A stretch of 64,000 bases of DNA, taken from Notospermus geniculatus (taxonomy: Eukaryota > Nemertea > Pilidiophora > Heteronemertea > Lineidae). The notes under the pieces were generated by a model, which worked only from the letters and a program-made list of their open reading frames with translations, made no database searches and was not told where the DNA came from. Below are positions 62,276 through 64,000 of the stretch, piece after piece; position 1 is the first letter of the stretch; every line of letters starts with the position of its first letter. Made by a program: the position numbers and the translations under genes. The stretch spans positions 1 through 64,000 of the forward strand of contig NMRB01002535.1 in assembly GCA_002633025.1 (NCBI GenBank), written 5' to 3'.

Positions 62276-63220
62276 CTACTCTGGTCGAATTGAGGCGAAC
62301 TGTGAAACGTATGGGCGAAGCCCCACTAGTACCATTATCGCCCGCAAGGACCGCCCCTGATCATCTCATACCACTATTATATAGAAATTCCAGCTGTGAA
62401 GCTACAGAACAAACCAGACCATCTATTGACGAGCGGTAAACGGTCAAATGTCGGCTATCGATCGAAAACAACCATAACTTTTTTACAGCCCCTTAGCTAC
62501 TCTGGTTAATTAGTAATTAGCGATTTTAATTACGATTCCCTAGTTCTATCAATCTCCAATAGATGGCAGAACAGCGTAGTGTTACTTATGACTCAGCCGC
62601 CAGGAGGCCACTGCGAAGGTGCAGGTCACGGTCATCAAGTCACAATATGCAACGACGTGACAGTTTACGGTCGTCGTAGTTCAATTTTGGTGGACCAACT
62701 GACGAGACACATGTAAGAACTACCCGGTATTTATGAAACATTTCGTGAAGTCTTTTGCACAAGCTGTAAAGGGCGAAAATGCCAAGTCTGAATTGGCACA
62801 ACGAGAGGTTTTCTGTTGGTGCTGGCCAAAGTCATTCATTCATTCATTCATTCACAGTCAACAGTGGTCAATGCATGTCATGCATCATGTACATACTTTC
62901 CATTCATTTCTCTAAGACCAGTGCCAGATATGCGGTCCTCGCCAACCACACATTGTCATAGAACGTCTATCAACTTCCAACAGCAGGTCAATAGAGAGTG
63001 TGAGCCAATCAACTTGGATGGACTAAAAGTAGGCCCTTGTCCTCATTCATATTCAAGCGGGGGAGGCGCACAAGGATATAATGCACTGGTCTTAGAGAAA
63101 TGAATGTAAATTAATAACAATAATAACAATACATGAATAGGCGATGTACGGCATTGTATTGTGTGCATGTTTAGCCCTATCCTACCCTACCCGTCGGTCA
63201 TGTCGATAGGCGCGAGGGTA
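62276..63220. other. host sequence without a supported gene
   Basis: An (ATTC)n tract lies at 62833-62856. Short frames have no recognisable motif. Confidence 0.4.
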
Positions 63221-63224
63221 TCAG

Positions 63225-63965
63225 GACAATTCCCCCCTGGACAACTGCCCCCCGGATAATTGCCCCCCNNNNNNNNNNNNNNNNNNNNNNNNNNNNNNNN
63301 NNNNNNNNNNNNNNNNNNNNNNNNNNNNNNNNNNNNNNNNNNNNNNNNNNNNNNNNNNNNNNNNNNNNNNNNNNNNNNNNNNNNNNNNNNNNNNNNNNNN
63401 NNNNNNNNNNNNNNNNNNNNNNNNNNNNNNNNNNNNNNNNNNNNNNNNNNNNNNNNNNNNNNNNNNNNNNNNNNNNNNNNNNNNNNNNNNNNNNNNNNNN
63501 NNNNNNNNNNNNNNNNNNNNNNNNNNNNNNNNNNNNNNNNNNNNNNNNNNNNNNNNNNNNNNNNNNNNNNNNNNNNNNNNNNNNNNNNNNNNNNNNNNNN
63601 NNNNNNNNNNNCAAAAATTATTGGGAATTGATCTCCCAATAATTTGTGAGTGGTGTGAATGGTGAAATTCGCATACTATTGCATTAGCACATCATGATTT
63701 TTTTTTTGGGGGGGGGGGGATTGTCCTATGGGGGAATTGCCCGGGGGGGCAGTTCTCCTAGGGGGGCAGTTGTCCTAGGGGGGAATTGTCTGGGGGGCAG
63801 TTGTCCTATGGGGGGTATTGCCCGGGGGGCAGTTGTCCTAGGTGGGGAGTTGTCTGGGGGGTAGTTGTCCTACGGGGGCAATTGTCCTATGGGGGCAATT
63901 GTCTGGGGGGCAATTGTCGGGGGGCAGTTGTCCGGGGGTAGTTGTCTGGGGGGCAATTGTCCTAG
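63225..63965. repeat. C/G-rich degenerate array around an assembly gap
   Basis: Left of the gap (63269-63611, 343 undefined bases), units read GGACAATTCCCCCC. Right of it (63700-63965), they read GGGGGGCAGTTGTCCTA in opposite orientation. A 12-bp-stem hairpin (AAATTATTGGGA...TCCCAATAATTT) lies at 63616-63645. The flanks suggest one inverted-repeat element with a poorly assembled centre. Confidence 0.75.
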
Positions 63966-64000
63966 AATCAGGCGCGAGGCATGTTGCATGCATGCATGCG

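Noticed and set aside
63187-63639. Long open frames across 63269-63611
   Set aside because: They consist of undefined bases.

Overview
The window is a eukaryotic genomic scaffold, most likely from a marine invertebrate animal; a deuterostome such as a hemichordate, cephalochordate or echinoderm fits best, but that is inference. Three things support this. There are spliced host exons with clean GT/AG borders: a CYP20-like cytochrome P450, and CUB and sushi (CCP) modules with phase-1 introns. Inverted-repeat elements (MITEs) and satellites are very dense. There is a LINE reverse-transcriptase remnant and a Harbinger transposase remnant. I see no prokaryotic gene layout and no CRISPR array.

Layout. 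1-3.7 kb holds repeats only. 3.7-6.1 kb is the 3' half of a CYP20-like P450 whose second visible exon is cut by a 130-bp MITE. 6.2-13.7 kb is a series of fold-back elements plus a LINE fragment. 13.9-33.1 kb is one plus-strand extracellular gene (two CUB exons, then at least seven CCP units). Several of its CCP exons were copied together with their introns by recent segmental duplication, and a 3-kb GTAAGAATAATGTAAGAA-type satellite sits inside an intron. 33.3-35.1 kb is nested inverted-repeat elements.

35.14-54.32 kb is the main feature: a 19.2-kb, visibly GC-richer, virus-like transposon of the Polinton/Maverick-adintovirus type. It is bounded by 45-bp inverted repeats that begin with AG. 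It encodes a PolB-like polymerase fused to an SF1 helicase and an HNH domain, a retrovirus-like DDE integrase, a double-jelly-roll-type major capsid protein, an A32/FtsK-like packaging ATPase, a basic membrane protein resembling adenovirus pX, several small membrane proteins, a penton-like minor capsid protein and a fibre-like protein. On the minus strand near the right end is a three-copy accessory gene family. Early (replication) genes lie left, the integrase and a 453-residue protein run leftward, and structural genes run rightward from a symmetric TATA palindrome. The copy is degraded. The helicase, the fibre gene and the large coiled-coil gene carry frameshifts, both packaging-ATPase copies are broken, and a 1.83-kb tandem duplication created an in-frame chimera of two structural genes. 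A host MITE has inserted near the penton gene.

54.4-64 kb is host repeat sequence: microsatellites, TCGTAATTACGA arrays, a Harbinger transposase remnant split by a hAT-like MITE, AGGTCA-rich tandem repeats, a 343-bp assembly gap and a G-rich degenerate array.
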